Source of the DNA: Eubacterium sp.
GTDB taxonomy: Bacteria > Bacillota > Clostridia > Oscillospirales > Acutalibacteraceae
DNA length: 40,471 nucleotides
Assembly (NCBI GenBank): GCA_022511225.1
Contig: JAFLRZ010000018.1
Location: 1-40,471 of the forward strand
Direction: 5' to 3'
Part shown: piece after piece, positions 1 through 7,842 of the stretch
Layout: each line of letters opens with the position of its first letter
How positions within the stretch are numbered: the first letter of the stretch is position 1
Made by a program: the position numbers and the translations under genes
Notes under the pieces: generated by a model
Told to the model about the DNA's origin: nothing
The model's database searches: none
What the model saw: the letters and a program-made list of their open reading frames with translations, nothing else

Positions 1-55
1 GAGTGCCTGCTTTGGGAGCAGGATGCCGCAGGTTCGAGTCCTGTCACCTCGACCA
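1..55 (+). tRNA. tRNA-Pro (TGG anticodon), 3' part only
   Basis: The window opens inside a tRNA gene. Visible are the anticodon stem-loop (CCTGC, loop TTTGGGA with anticodon TGG, GCAGG), a short variable loop, the T arm (GCAGG TTCGAGT CCTGT) and the 3' acceptor strand CACCTCG followed by ACCA. The 5' half lies outside the window. The gene is the integration target of the prophage: its last 13 bases are repeated at the other end of the element, so the tRNA stays intact after integration. Confidence 0.9.
43..55 (+). other. attL core (13-bp direct repeat, tRNA-Pro 3' end)
   Basis: GTCACCTCGACCA is found here and again at 40417-40429. The left copy is the 3' end of tRNA-Pro. Tyrosine integrases commonly use tRNA 3' ends as attB, and the integrase gene ends about 100 bp from the right copy. 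The repeat bounds a 40.4-kb element. The true crossover could be a part of these 13 bases. Confidence 0.85.
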
Positions 56-57
56 AA

Positions 58-86
58 AAGAGCAGAGATAGTCTCTGCTCTTTTTT
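58..86 (+). terminator. Rho-independent terminator after tRNA-Pro
   Basis: A perfect 11-bp stem (58-68 with 72-82), a 3-base loop and a T run that ends at 86 follow the tRNA directly. It ends the tRNA transcript and lies just inside the prophage, so it was supplied by the phage. Confidence 0.85.
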
Positions 87-100
87 ACATAAATCATACA

Positions 101-126
101 AAAAACCGCAGTGTTATGCGGTTTTT
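101..126. terminator. Bidirectional hairpin terminator
   Basis: A 10-bp perfect stem, AAAAACCGCA (101-110) with TGCGGTTTTT (117-126), gives T runs on both strands. It insulates the tRNA from the prophage genes that begin at the promoter at 252. Confidence 0.7.
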
Positions 127-178
127 ATTATTTATGCATTATATTTTTTGTTTTTTCTTTTATCATTTTTGATGTGTC

Positions 179-201
179 AATTGCTCCCCGCATTGCTCCC
201 C
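179..201. repeat. TTGCTCCCC repeat pair, possible integrase arm-type site (left)
   Basis: TTGCTCCCC occurs at 181-189 and again at 193-201, joined by GCA. The same paired element, identical over 21 bp, lies at 40322-40342 near attR. A pair about 125 bp inside attL and another about 75-95 bp inside attR is where arm-type integrase sites would be expected. This role is inferred from position only. Confidence 0.5.
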
Positions 202-251
202 ACCTGCTGCTCAAAAAATTGTTGATTTTTGCAATTTTTTCAAAAAAAGTC

Positions 252-280
252 TTGACATAGCACGCAATGCGTGCTATAAT
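252..280 (+). promoter_or_regulatory. Consensus sigma-A promoter with palindromic operator in the spacer
   Basis: TTGACA (252-257), a spacer of exactly 17 bp and TATAAT (275-280). The spacer and first bases of the -10 box form a 19-bp palindrome, TAGCACGC-AAT-GCGTGCTA (258-276). A dimeric repressor bound there would cover both boxes. It drives the small + strand genes that start at 307. The regulator is not known; the HTH protein encoded at 904 is one candidate. Confidence 0.8.
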
Positions 281-306
281 ATAGTTGTAGAGAGGAGGTG
301 ATACCA

Positions 307-438
307 ATGAAGAAACCAAAAAAGAAAAAGTCCAAAAAAGCAGTACATAAAGTTGATTGGAAGTCAATACTTGTAAACGCTTTAATGGACTTGATTGTCG
401 GAACTATCTTAATCATAATTGGTAAAATGATTGAATAG
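307..438 (+). CDS. Small lysine-rich single-pass membrane peptide (43 aa)
   Basis: The start is set by GGAGGTG at 294-300, 6 bases ahead of the ATG. The first third is very basic (KKPKKKKSKK), followed by a hydrophobic stretch of about 20 residues (LVNALMDLIVGTILIIIGKM) that should span the membrane. No family is recognised. It is the first gene behind the promoter at 252-280 and is followed by an imperfect GC-rich hairpin at about 444-481. Small basic membrane peptides at prophage ends can be toxins or exclusion factors; nothing here proves either. Confidence 0.6.
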   Translation: MKKPKKKKSKKAVHKVDWKSILVNALMDLIVGTILIIIGKMIE

Positions 439-526
439 TCCTCAAGGGTGGGAGGGCGGAGGGGAGCAATCCCCTCACCCTTTCCAATCCGAGAATATTA
501 TATAATATTTTTAATGAGGTGTCAAT

Positions 527-619
527 ATGAGTAAGTTTTTAATTACTTTCGGAATTATATTAATTGTTTTTGGACTTGTTAAGATTACAGTTTATTTTAT
601 TAACCGAAAGAAAGGATAA
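527..619 (+). CDS. Tiny membrane peptide (30 aa)
   Basis: ATG is preceded by GAGGTG at 516-521 with a 5-base gap. The product is one hydrophobic helix (about residues 4-24) with a basic tail, NRKKG, which suggests an inserted helix with the C-terminus inside the cell. It ends 5 bases before the next gene and is probably co-transcribed with it. Function unknown. Confidence 0.5.
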   Translation: MSKFLITFGIILIVFGLVKITVYFINRKKG

Positions 620-624
620 TTATT

Positions 625-852
625 ATGAAATTTGAGGCAAACAAAAAATACGAATGTCGCTCAATTTGCAATTATAATTGTATATGGAAATTTGAGGTTG
701 TTAAACGCACCTCAAAGTATATTATAATAAGTGACGGCGAAGAGCAGTTTCGCTGTAAAATTTATAATGACAAACAAGATAATTCAGAATTTGTTTATCC
801 TCTCGGTCATTATAGTATGTGCCCTGTTTTAAGAGCAAAAAATGCAGCATAA
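625..852 (+). CDS. Hypothetical small protein (75 aa)
   Basis: AAAGGA lies 8 bases ahead of the start. The protein is soluble, rich in aromatic and charged residues, with four cysteines (positions 11, 15, 19 and 44) and a fourth-strand-like Cys near the end (CPVL). The pattern of short beta strands (YECRS, WKFEVVKR, YIIISDGEEQFRCKIY) would suit a small beta-barrel, but no family is recognised. It lies between the small membrane peptides and the HTH gene on the same strand. Confidence 0.55.
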   Translation: MKFEANKKYECRSICNYNCIWKFEVVKRTSKYIIISDGEEQFRCKIYNDKQDNSEFVYPLGHYSMCPVLRAKNAA

Positions 853-903
853 GCAATAACCGAGCCGAGCGGTTAATCTCGGCGCTTATTTGGAGGTTTT
901 AAT

Positions 904-1335
904 ATGACAATTAGTGAAGCAAGGAAAATCGTAGGACTAACGCAACAGGCTATTACTGATAAATTTGGAATACCGAGAAGAACGCTACAGGATTGGGAAG
1001 CAGGGCGCAGGTCTTGCCCAAAATGGTGCGAGCACCTTATCGTTGATAAAATATTAAGCTATAACACATATAAACAGGTATTAGTTATGGACCCTGAACG
1101 TATAGACGGCGAATTTCATTATGACGGTCAAAAAATATTTTCCTACAAAAATATTGATGATGATAAAATAGAACTTGATAACGGTGTTATTATTTCTATT
1201 GACTCTAATTCCGAAGGTAGCTATTATGATGAAAATCACAAGCAGTATTTTGAATTAATTGAAAAGCAATTAAAAATAAATGGTGATGTTATTAATCAAA
1301 AAGTTATAGGATTTGTTGATTATTATAACGATTAA
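904..1335 (+). CDS. HTH (XRE-like) DNA-binding protein (143 aa)
   Basis: Residues 1-50 form a helix-turn-helix of the XRE type: TISEARKIVGLTQQAITDKF followed by the recognition part GIPRRTLQDWEAGRR. The remaining 90 residues are acidic and strand-rich without a known domain. GGAGG stands 7-8 bases before the ATG. It is the last gene of the left + strand cluster and is closed by the terminator at 1349. It may control the palindrome in the promoter at 258-276, which is inference. It is separate from the CI/Cro pair at the right side. Confidence 0.75.
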   Translation: MTISEARKIVGLTQQAITDKFGIPRRTLQDWEAGRRSCPKWCEHLIVDKILSYNTYKQVLVMDPERIDGEFHYDGQKIFSYKNIDDDKIELDNGVIISIDSNSEGSYYDENHKQYFELIEKQLKINGDVINQKVIGFVDYYND

Positions 1336-1348
1336 TTATTATAAACAC

Positions 1349-1393
1349 AAAACTTCCCTCAAGGCATCTAAGCCCTGAGGGGAGTTGTTTTTT
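1349..1393. terminator. Bidirectional terminator between convergent genes
   Basis: A long hairpin with stem AACTTCCCTCAAGGC against GCCCTGAGGGGAGTT (two G-U pairs) is followed by GTTTTTTT on the + strand. It separates the + strand HTH gene from the - strand endolysin gene and probably ends both transcripts, including the whole late operon. Confidence 0.85.
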
Positions 1394-1416
1394 TATGCAT
1401 TTGATTTTTAATGCAA

Positions 1417-2397
1417 TTATTTCGCGTATTTATCGCCTTTGTAGTACAGACTAATCCAACCGCTCGGGATTTTCGCCCATATGTCGTTGCCGTTCTTTTT
1501 GATTTTCTGTACTGTGAATTTAGTATTCTTTTTAAGAACAGCATATACACCTACAACAGAGTTTGCCTTGCCGTCAGCTGTTAACTGACTTCTTTTCTTC
1601 TGACTGTAGCTCGTTCCTGCACCTGTTCTAACTTTTACATTCGTTGTCAGTGTGTATGTGCTGCCTACCTTGAACGTTGGAACTGAAGAAGTTGAAGTAT
1701 CTGTTGCTTTAACCGCTCCTATTTTGCTCTGCTTTTTAGGGCGGAGAATACCGTTAATATAATCGCTTGTATACGGCTTTTCTCTCAATGTCATTGCTGC
1801 ACCCTTGCCGTCTGCATTCTGGTCATAATACTTGATTTTGCCGTTCTTTGTTTCTTCTGCAACGATAAATATATGCCCCCAAGTGCCTGATGTTCTGATA
1901 CCGATGTCGCCCGGCTTAAGCTCTCCGTTCTTGTACTTTGGTGTAATGAAATTAAAGTTTGCTTTCAGCCAAGCTGATTTATTTCTGTCAGTCCACCAAG
2001 TCTTAGCATTTCCGAAAAAGCCGATTTTTAATTCAAGCACCTTTTCAATATAAGCATCTATCAAATCAACACACTGAACTCCGTATGCGCCGTCCCAATC
2101 TGTCTTTTTGCCGAGATGTTTCTTAATAAAATCGGCAAGTGTCATTGAAGAACCTGCGCCCCTCTGTTCAACAGGCTTGTTTTTGATTGCATTCTTTACG
2201 GCTGAGAGTCCTGCTGCAACAGCAGAGAGCACAAGACCGATTACTGCCTTTTTTGTAAAGCCTTCAGCAAAGTAGTCACCTGCTGCAAGTACAGTCAGTA
2301 TGTAAGCTAATACCGCCTGAATAAATGTTGATACAGCTCTTTCCACTGTATCTCTGTTGATTCCTTTTGATTTAAGAAATGATTTGATTTTATTCAT
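1417..2397 (-). CDS. Holin-endolysin fusion: holin-like N-terminus, CHAP endopeptidase, SH3b
   Basis: One 326-residue frame holds three parts. Residues 1-75 resemble a phage r1t-type holin: a basic start, then two hydrophobic segments (about 22-40 and 50-67). Residues 85-215 are a CHAP amidase/endopeptidase with the likely catalytic Cys109 in GVQCVDL and His175 in WGHIFIV. Residues 240-326 form a bacterial SH3 wall-binding domain (TLTTNVKVRTGAGTSYS). The expected job is to open the membrane and cut peptidoglycan at lysis. It is the last late gene, 2 bases after the XhlA-like gene. A single frame for holin and lysin is unusual. No internal start with a strong binding site was seen. Confidence 0.85.
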   Translation of the reverse strand: MNKIKSFLKSKGINRDTVERAVSTFIQAVLAYILTVLAAGDYFAEGFTKKAVIGLVLSAVAAGLSAVKNAIKNKPVEQRGAGSSMTLADFIKKHLGKKTDWDGAYGVQCVDLIDAYIEKVLELKIGFFGNAKTWWTDRNKSAWLKANFNFITPKYKNGELKPGDIGIRTSGTWGHIFIVAEETKNGKIKYYDQNADGKGAAMTLREKPYTSDYINGILRPKKQSKIGAVKATDTSTSSVPTFKVGSTYTLTTNVKVRTGAGTSYSQKKRSQLTADGKANSVVGVYAVLKKNTKFTVQKIKKNGNDIWAKIPSGWISLYYKGDKYAK

Positions 2398-2399
2398 AA

Positions 2400-2621
2400 T
2401 TATTTACCTCCGTTTTCTAAATCATCTACTCTGTGATTAATTACTTTTATCTTTTCTTCTAACACCGGCACACGCTCGGCGAAGTTATTGTGCTTGTCTA
2501 CCTTTTTTTCAAGCTGTTCTAAGCGATAATTAGTTAGCTTTGATGAGATTAGTATACCTCCGAACGTTCCTGAGAGTGTGCCTACAAGTGACAACACTGC
2601 TGTTAAGATTGTGTCGTTCAC
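2400..2621 (-). CDS. XhlA/BhlA-like holin or haemolysin protein (73 aa)
   Basis: Residues 5-28 form one membrane helix (LTAVLSLVGTLSGTFGGILISS). The rest is a charged coiled coil (LEQLEKKVDKHNN...VPVLEEKIKVINHRVDDLE), the layout of XhlA/BhlA family proteins found in lysis cassettes. The gene overlaps the upstream fibre gene by 4 bases (ATGA type), so translation is coupled. It may act together with the holin-like part of the endolysin. Confidence 0.8.
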   Translation of the reverse strand: MNDTILTAVLSLVGTLSGTFGGILISSKLTNYRLEQLEKKVDKHNNFAERVPVLEEKIKVINHRVDDLENGGK

Positions 2622-3877
2622 TCTGTCACCTCCTCGTTTGCATATTGGATTGAATTGAACTTTTCTTCAAGTGCATCGACTTTTGACTGCAAAGCTTCAA
2701 GGTCTTTTCGCTCTGCTTTTTCTCGCCACGCTTCTGATAATTCATAAATGAGCTTGTTGACTGTTTCCTGAAGGTCATCAAGGTTGGATTGGAATGCTTT
2801 TGTTTCCACTAATCCAGCAAGCAACTCAATACTTTGCAGTAAGCTTATTATGAGTTCGTTTATTTCTTCAGGAGCATAGGAAATATATTCTTTGCGGTTT
2901 TTGTTGCCTAAAAGCCATATTCCTGCAAGTTCATCCTCACTGCCGTTATGCCATTCTGTAGTTGCTATTGCGATAACATATTCGTCATCCTTAAGCGGTG
3001 AGGGTTTACTATTAGCGTAGGGACTGCAATACTTCTCATATGCCTCTGTCATTTCCTTAGCAGTGGCACAATAGAAAAAGCCTTTGCATTTGTTGTTGTC
3101 AAGCACTCCTGCCACTGCTTTGTTGGATATGGCGTTGTCGCTTTCAAGTGAGAGCTTTTGGTCGACTGCCTGTCCTATAATTATCATTTGTTTGGTAATA
3201 TCAACCTCAGGGTCAGTGCCTGTCATAATGAGTTCTACATAACTGTTTGATGGATAATCCTCTGCTCCTAATAGAGAATTAAGCACTGCGTACCTTGTTT
3301 GGCAGTTATAATTAGGATGCTTTTCGACTCGACCACTAAAACTGAATGTTTTGTTATATTCTTCTTCTGTGGTAATCAGCTTGAATTCAAGAATGTTTGA
3401 AAACTTATTCTTAATTTCACTTAGCCTATCATTAACCGCTTCTTCAGTTTTCGTCTGAGCCTCGTCAATAGCCTCGTCAACTTCGATTCTGGTTGTTACA
3501 TATGAATTTGCAATCGTATAATTATCATCGTTGTAATCAACGATATAGTAACTACCGTAAGAGCAAATTATTGTTAAAGTCATTTTATCTTTAATCAAGA
3601 TGTCGCCTGTGTTGAGCGGAATGGTATTATTAAACGGTTTGAAACTGCCTTTGATGTCATATGCTCCGTCTTTGAGGCTGTCGAAATCAATTCCGTTTGA
3701 GACGTCTAAAACTTGTCTTGCTTGTTTATCTGTAATGGCTTTTGTCATTTGCTCTAATGGCATACGATAAAGTTTACTGTTTTGTTCACAGAGCAGATTA
3801 GGGTTATGAAAGTCTGTTTCCTCCTGTTGTTCATTTGTGAGAGGAAGTTTAGTTAAATTCTTTGCTTCTGTCGACAT
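2618..3877 (-). CDS. Tail appendage / fibre-like protein (419 aa)
   Basis: No strong family match is recognised. The N-terminus (residues 1-70) contains LCEQNSKLYRMPLEQMTKAI, a module seen in baseplate-attached proteins of Firmicutes phages. The middle has acidic strands, and residues 345-415 are a long coiled coil (LVETKAFQSNLDDLQETVNKL... LEALQSKVDALEEKF). It lies between the tail fibre and the lysis genes, where accessory fibre proteins usually are. A structural role at the tail tip is inferred from position and coiled coil. Confidence 0.65.
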   Translation of the reverse strand: MSTEAKNLTKLPLTNEQQEETDFHNPNLLCEQNSKLYRMPLEQMTKAITDKQARQVLDVSNGIDFDSLKDGAYDIKGSFKPFNNTIPLNTGDILIKDKMTLTIICSYGSYYIVDYNDDNYTIANSYVTTRIEVDEAIDEAQTKTEEAVNDRLSEIKNKFSNILEFKLITTEEEYNKTFSFSGRVEKHPNYNCQTRYAVLNSLLGAEDYPSNSYVELIMTGTDPEVDITKQMIIIGQAVDQKLSLESDNAISNKAVAGVLDNNKCKGFFYCATAKEMTEAYEKYCSPYANSKPSPLKDDEYVIAIATTEWHNGSEDELAGIWLLGNKNRKEYISYAPEEINELIISLLQSIELLAGLVETKAFQSNLDDLQETVNKLIYELSEAWREKAERKDLEALQSKVDALEEKFNSIQYANEEVTE

Positions 3878-3892
3878 AATGCATGTCCTCCT

Positions 3893-4918
3893 TTATCCTA
3901 TTGCCATATAGTAAATATAGTTCGTACTTGAAGAACTACGATTATTATGAAATATAACATTAAAGCCTTTTCTTGTTATATTATCAGCAGTAGCGTATCT
4001 GTCTGAATATTGTGTATTAATAGTTACAAAAACAAAAGGTACATGTGAAAAATAATTATAATTCCATTCGTGAGAGACAACGTTGTCGCTTTTCCCTTCT
4101 GCTGTTATATGGTCTCTACCAATAACAATTTGCAATCCATTTTCAAGAGGAATTGCAATATGATTATCTGATATACTTGCAATACAACCAGACTTTATTT
4201 TGAAAAAATCAAATCCGTTATCTTTAAGCAGTGAAAGCGTATCAGTTTTTGAATTGTTAATATGGTTTGTGAGTTTATCGATTGCACTCCATACTTTAGT
4301 TAATATTTTTTTGATTGTATCGCCTTTTTTTATGTTTTCAAGCGGTGAGCCTGTATCAAAATTTGGAACTTGGTCACTAATTGCCAAGTTTTCAACTTTT
4401 TCAAGTCCGAAATCTTTTTTCGTTAAACCGTGAGGATTGTTTTTGTTGCTGATGTGGTCTAATAAATCCTGCTTTGATGCGTATTGAATACTCTTAATTA
4501 CAGCAGATACGTTTATATTTGATGAAATTATTAGCATTACTGAAAGATTGTTTTCGATATTTATTCCGCTTTGATTATCTTTAATGATTTCAAGTGCATC
4601 TTCCGTATTAACATAAGCAAAAAGAATTTCCCCTTCGTCGGGGTCGGTCGCATATACGCCAACTTCATTCCATGTGATATCGTTTTCTACATCGCTGTTA
4701 TTGTAACCTGTACCGACAAGAGTTACATTATTGTCGTTTCTGTCTATACGACTGATACTGATATTCTTAATCGGATTTATAAGGTCTGTAAGCGATTTTG
4801 TATCAATACCCTCTGCACTACCACGACCGATTTTCAATTGTGTGAATTGTATTTCTTCGCCGCAAAATGCTTTAACCATTAATGAAATTCCGCTTAGCGT
4901 TAACGTTGGTTGTAACAT
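3893..4918 (-). CDS. Tail fibre, P2 gpH-like N-terminus (341 aa)
   Basis: Residues 1-150 match the tail-collar fibre N-terminus (DUF3751 type) by pattern: LTLSGISLMVKAFCGEEIQFTQLKIG, then NDITWNEVGVYATDPDEGEILFAYVN. A hinge HISNKNNPHGLTKKDFGLEKV (about 178-198) is a typical phage fibre repeat. The C-terminus (285-341) ends in a beta-rich receptor-binding type domain. It follows the gpI gene by 4 bases. This is the most likely host-recognition protein of the virion, and it carries no DGR variable repeat. Confidence 0.85.
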   Translation of the reverse strand: MLQPTLTLSGISLMVKAFCGEEIQFTQLKIGRGSAEGIDTKSLTDLINPIKNISISRIDRNDNNVTLVGTGYNNSDVENDITWNEVGVYATDPDEGEILFAYVNTEDALEIIKDNQSGINIENNLSVMLIISSNINVSAVIKSIQYASKQDLLDHISNKNNPHGLTKKDFGLEKVENLAISDQVPNFDTGSPLENIKKGDTIKKILTKVWSAIDKLTNHINNSKTDTLSLLKDNGFDFFKIKSGCIASISDNHIAIPLENGLQIVIGRDHITAEGKSDNVVSHEWNYNYFSHVPFVFVTINTQYSDRYATADNITRKGFNVIFHNNRSSSSTNYIYYMAIG

Positions 4919-4922
4919 TTTT

Positions 4923-5561
4923 TCACCCCTCTATTAAAATATTTCCGTCTCCGTCGGTTGCATAGCAACCGTCATAAGTAAAAAACGTTATATCAGATTC
5001 GAAGCGCATATCCACCGTAATATCGGAGGATTTAACTACGCAAACACCGATATTTGTATTCACCGATTTGTCAATATCAACTTTAATACCTTCGAGAACA
5101 GCACTCGCTCTATTTGAACTGTTGACAATTCGCAATATGCTGTCAAGATCATATTCACCCGGATTAATTAGGTTAATATAGTAGTGATTAAATGGTAAAT
5201 TGCAATCGAACCATTCAAACACTTTAATTTCACCTTTAATTCCCGAATATGTTTCTAACGCCTGCTGCAACGCTGATTTTGTGCAAGCTTTCATTTTGCT
5301 TTTTAAGCCTGTTTTCAATGCAGTCTGTTTTTTTGATAAACTGTCAAATTTGCTGTAATAATCGAGGTTCAATTCCCACGCAAGCAAGTCACATTCTTCA
5401 TCGTCGAGTTTATCTATTGCGTTCCAAACAGATAATTTATTCAAATTGAAAGAAGAATTCTTTATTAAAGCGCTGATGTAATTTGCAAAAAAACGATTAA
5501 ATTCATCTTTTCGCATAAAAAAAGGCAGGATTTTAATTATATTAACATCGCATAATTTCAT
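4923..5561 (-). CDS. Tail protein I, baseplate (P2 gpI family, 212 aa)
   Basis: The sequence has features of the Tail_P2_I family: N-terminal LLPFF-like start (KILPFFMRKDEFNRFF), SVWNAIDKLDDEECDLLAWELNLDYY and LKTGLKSKMKACTKSALQQALETYSGIKGEIKVFEWF. It sits directly after baseplate J (one base between stop and start) and before the fibre, as in P2. It joins the fibre to the baseplate wedge. Confidence 0.88.
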   Translation of the reverse strand: MKLCDVNIIKILPFFMRKDEFNRFFANYISALIKNSSFNLNKLSVWNAIDKLDDEECDLLAWELNLDYYSKFDSLSKKQTALKTGLKSKMKACTKSALQQALETYSGIKGEIKVFEWFDCNLPFNHYYINLINPGEYDLDSILRIVNSSNRASAVLEGIKVDIDKSVNTNIGVCVVKSSDITVDMRFESDITFFTYDGCYATDGDGNILIEG

Positions 5562-5562
5562 A

Positions 5563-6885
5563 TTATTGCTCCTCAGCTACTACAAAGTTAACTATTGTAT
5601 CAGTACAAATAGGTATTGAAGTTTTCGGGGAGTTTGGGCTACCCGGACTATTAACGGTAACTTTATATGCGCCTGCCTGCATAATAAACATCTGTAGCTT
5701 ATCTTTATTGACCTGTCTTCCGATTTTTGCACATTGCCAAGTTTTATAATCTTCTACAGCCTGCGTAATTGCTTCCTTAATAGCTTCAACTTCTTCGCTC
5801 GGGTCAATATATACATCAACCGAAATATCGTAATTGTATATGTCAGCTGCTTTAACAATAACCCTGTCATTAAAGCTCCTCACTGAACTATCATTGCAAG
5901 AATTAGCAATTTGTAACAATTCAGCTTCTGTTGGAATAACACCATTTTTATCGACAATATACATTAAAACAGTTCCGGGAATTCGCTTTGGAATATAAAG
6001 AATAGGATTATCAAACTCAGTTGCTGATTTATTGAATACTGCAACATTATCGCCTATAACATCGCAATTGATTGTTTTAAGCGATGTTGAGCTTTCTAAG
6101 GAACTGTAATAGACCTCAACTTGTGTTTTTGAATTTATAAAGAAGTTTGAAGGTATATTTTCCGTGCTGAAGTAGTATGTATCATCGGATATTTCACCGA
6201 GCGATACTATTTCTTCGTCATTTGTAATATAAATATCCTGTATGTTTGTATCCGCTGTCACAGCGTGATATTTATAGTAATTCTCTGTGCCTGAGGCATA
6301 TCGGTCTTGTGACAATCGAATTCGCTCTCTGTATGTATCGTCGTCTTCATTGTCCGTGCCGCCTGAAGTCGCAATTGTATTTGTTACATTGTCAATGTAG
6401 GCAATAGAGCTTACGAGAACATCAATCTCGCCGATACCTATATTGTTGTATTCGCTGCCTGCTGCTGTTGCTTCTGCAGGTACGGTAACTGCTAATTCAC
6501 CATTTGGAATAACAGCATCTGTAAGCGTTTCAAAGAAATGTTCGCTATCATTTGTTACGAGCGTTCCTTTTGGAATTAATATGTCCATTGATACAATTGT
6601 TTGAAGAGAAAAAGTAATTTCAGTTGTTGCCTTTTCGCCTTCAAGTCTCTCTACTCCGTATGCTTCTCCGTTAGCATCGAGTACATCACCCCGAGCGTTT
6701 TGCAAAAACTTCTGTTTCGTTGAATCGTCGGCGGTCGCAAGAAACTGAACAATAATCATTATTAGTGCTTCGGCAAATAGGCGCCGTTCGTCGCCCGGAT
6801 AGAGTTGCTCCTGTATCGCATTTTCTGCCTGCTCCAAAAAGTCGTTATATATTTCTTCTGCATTATGATTAATCAAACTATCCAT
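5563..6885 (-). CDS. Baseplate J-like protein (440 aa)
   Basis: The Baseplate_J family is recognised from GDVLDANGEAYGVERLEGEKA, TLVTNDSEHFFET and the long middle with GGTDNEDDDTYRERIR, close to the family's GGTDPESDEELR signature. The start at 6885 (MDSLINHN) is chosen because AGGAAG lies just ahead and it begins one base after the stop of the gp25-like gene; an in-frame ATG at 6906 would overlap that gene. It forms the wedge of the contractile tail baseplate. Confidence 0.92.
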   Translation of the reverse strand: MDSLINHNAEEIYNDFLEQAENAIQEQLYPGDERRLFAEALIMIIVQFLATADDSTKQKFLQNARGDVLDANGEAYGVERLEGEKATTEITFSLQTIVSMDILIPKGTLVTNDSEHFFETLTDAVIPNGELAVTVPAEATAAGSEYNNIGIGEIDVLVSSIAYIDNVTNTIATSGGTDNEDDDTYRERIRLSQDRYASGTENYYKYHAVTADTNIQDIYITNDEEIVSLGEISDDTYYFSTENIPSNFFINSKTQVEVYYSSLESSTSLKTINCDVIGDNVAVFNKSATEFDNPILYIPKRIPGTVLMYIVDKNGVIPTEAELLQIANSCNDSSVRSFNDRVIVKAADIYNYDISVDVYIDPSEEVEAIKEAITQAVEDYKTWQCAKIGRQVNKDKLQMFIMQAGAYKVTVNSPGSPNSPKTSIPICTDTIVNFVVAEEQ

Positions 6886-6886
6886 C

Positions 6887-7165
6887 TTAATCTTCCTGTT
6901 CTTCAACTTTATCTACTTCAAGAATGATATTAAAACTGCCGAGGGCTGTTTGCTCCAAGTCTATGTTTTTAACATCGACTCTCGGCTCATAATCCTCGAG
7001 TGTCTCAAAAACATCATTTACTATATCTGTCCTGACTTCCGATGCAGGTCGATCAGTAAAAGAAATATCTATACCTCTTATTCTGTCGTACGGAACTTCA
7101 CCCCTCACAGTCTTAACCAAATTTTGAGAGGTTACTTCCGCATTTCCATTTCCTTTAGAAAGCAT
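6887..7165 (-). CDS. gp25/GPW-like baseplate wedge protein (92 aa)
   Basis: The pattern RGEVPYDRIRGIDISFTDRPASEVRTDIVNDVFETLEDYEPRV is that of the GPW_gp25 family, which starts sheath polymerisation on the baseplate. The length suits the family. It precedes baseplate J, as in P2 (W, J, I). The C-terminus is acidic (DKVEEQED). Confidence 0.85.
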   Translation of the reverse strand: MLSKGNGNAEVTSQNLVKTVRGEVPYDRIRGIDISFTDRPASEVRTDIVNDVFETLEDYEPRVDVKNIDLEQTALGSFNIILEVDKVEEQED

Positions 7166-7175
7166 ATTTTCCCCC

Positions 7176-7838
7176 TTAACACAAAGAAAGGCTTGTTGAT
7201 TTAATCTTCTTTCCGTTTGAAAGTGTAGCCGTTGAACCGCTTATACTCTTAATTTTATAGGTTTTGCTTTTTTCATTCTTTGATACTGCCTTTCCGTCGC
7301 TATATTTGCTGCCGACTATCCTGACCTTTGAGCCTGCCTGTATAGTGTGCTTTTTTGCATCTTTTGCCTTTTGATTCTTGGGCTTTTTGTTCTTTTTTCT
7401 GTTTTGTTCTGCTTTAAGGCTTTTAGCATCTTTCTTGTATTTTTTCTTCGTTGATTGCTTAAAAGATAAAGCAATTGAGCATGAGTGGATATTTCCGAAA
7501 TTATCAAGAATAACATCTGAGAGGCTTGCAGATGTCAACATCAGATAAGGTCCAAATGCTTTGCCACCGATATATAACCGTCCTGTTTTGCTTATCAATT
7601 TTTTATAGCTCTCAAATTCAGTTCGAGGATTAACACCTGCTTCATATAAGGGTGATATTGTGAATGAAACCTCTTGTGGCTTTAATCCTTTAATTGTCGT
7701 TTTGCTCTTGCCATTTTTATCAGTTTTAGTGACTTCGTTTATTTCAAAAGATGTCGATAGTCCGTCAATAAGATTTACTGATTTCGCATTGCAAGAAAAT
7801 TTTTTTCCATACCACTGTGCTTGCGTTTTATTGGTCAT
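7176..7838 (-). CDS. Baseplate/tail protein with basic linker and SH3-like C-terminus (220 aa)
   Basis: Residues 1-130 contain strand-rich sequence (SVNLIDGLSTSFEINEVTKTDKNGK, KPQEVSFTISPLYEAGVNPRTEFESYK) that I compare to gpU-like or DUF-type tail proteins of Mu/P2 phages; the match is by context and not firm. A lysine-rich linker follows, then a small SH3-like repeat (IQAGSKVRIVGSKYSDGKAV). The start at 7838 was chosen because it begins after the upstream stop with GGGGTG 9 bases ahead; an in-frame ATG at 7862 would overlap. It lies between spike and gp25-like genes, so a baseplate role is likely. Confidence 0.6.
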   Translation of the reverse strand: MTNKTQAQWYGKKFSCNAKSVNLIDGLSTSFEINEVTKTDKNGKSKTTIKGLKPQEVSFTISPLYEAGVNPRTEFESYKKLISKTGRLYIGGKAFGPYLMLTSASLSDVILDNFGNIHSCSIALSFKQSTKKKYKKDAKSLKAEQNRKKNKKPKNQKAKDAKKHTIQAGSKVRIVGSKYSDGKAVSKNEKSKTYKIKSISGSTATLSNGKKIKSTSLSLC

Positions 7839-7842
7839 AATG

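Noticed and set aside
179-201. TTGCTCCCC repeats as a CRISPR array.
   Set aside because: Units are 9-12 bp apart with no spacers and no cas genes.
128-367. A 79-codon - strand frame opposite the left promoter and the small peptide.
   Set aside because: It overlaps a consensus promoter, a repeat and a better supported + strand gene, and has no binding site.
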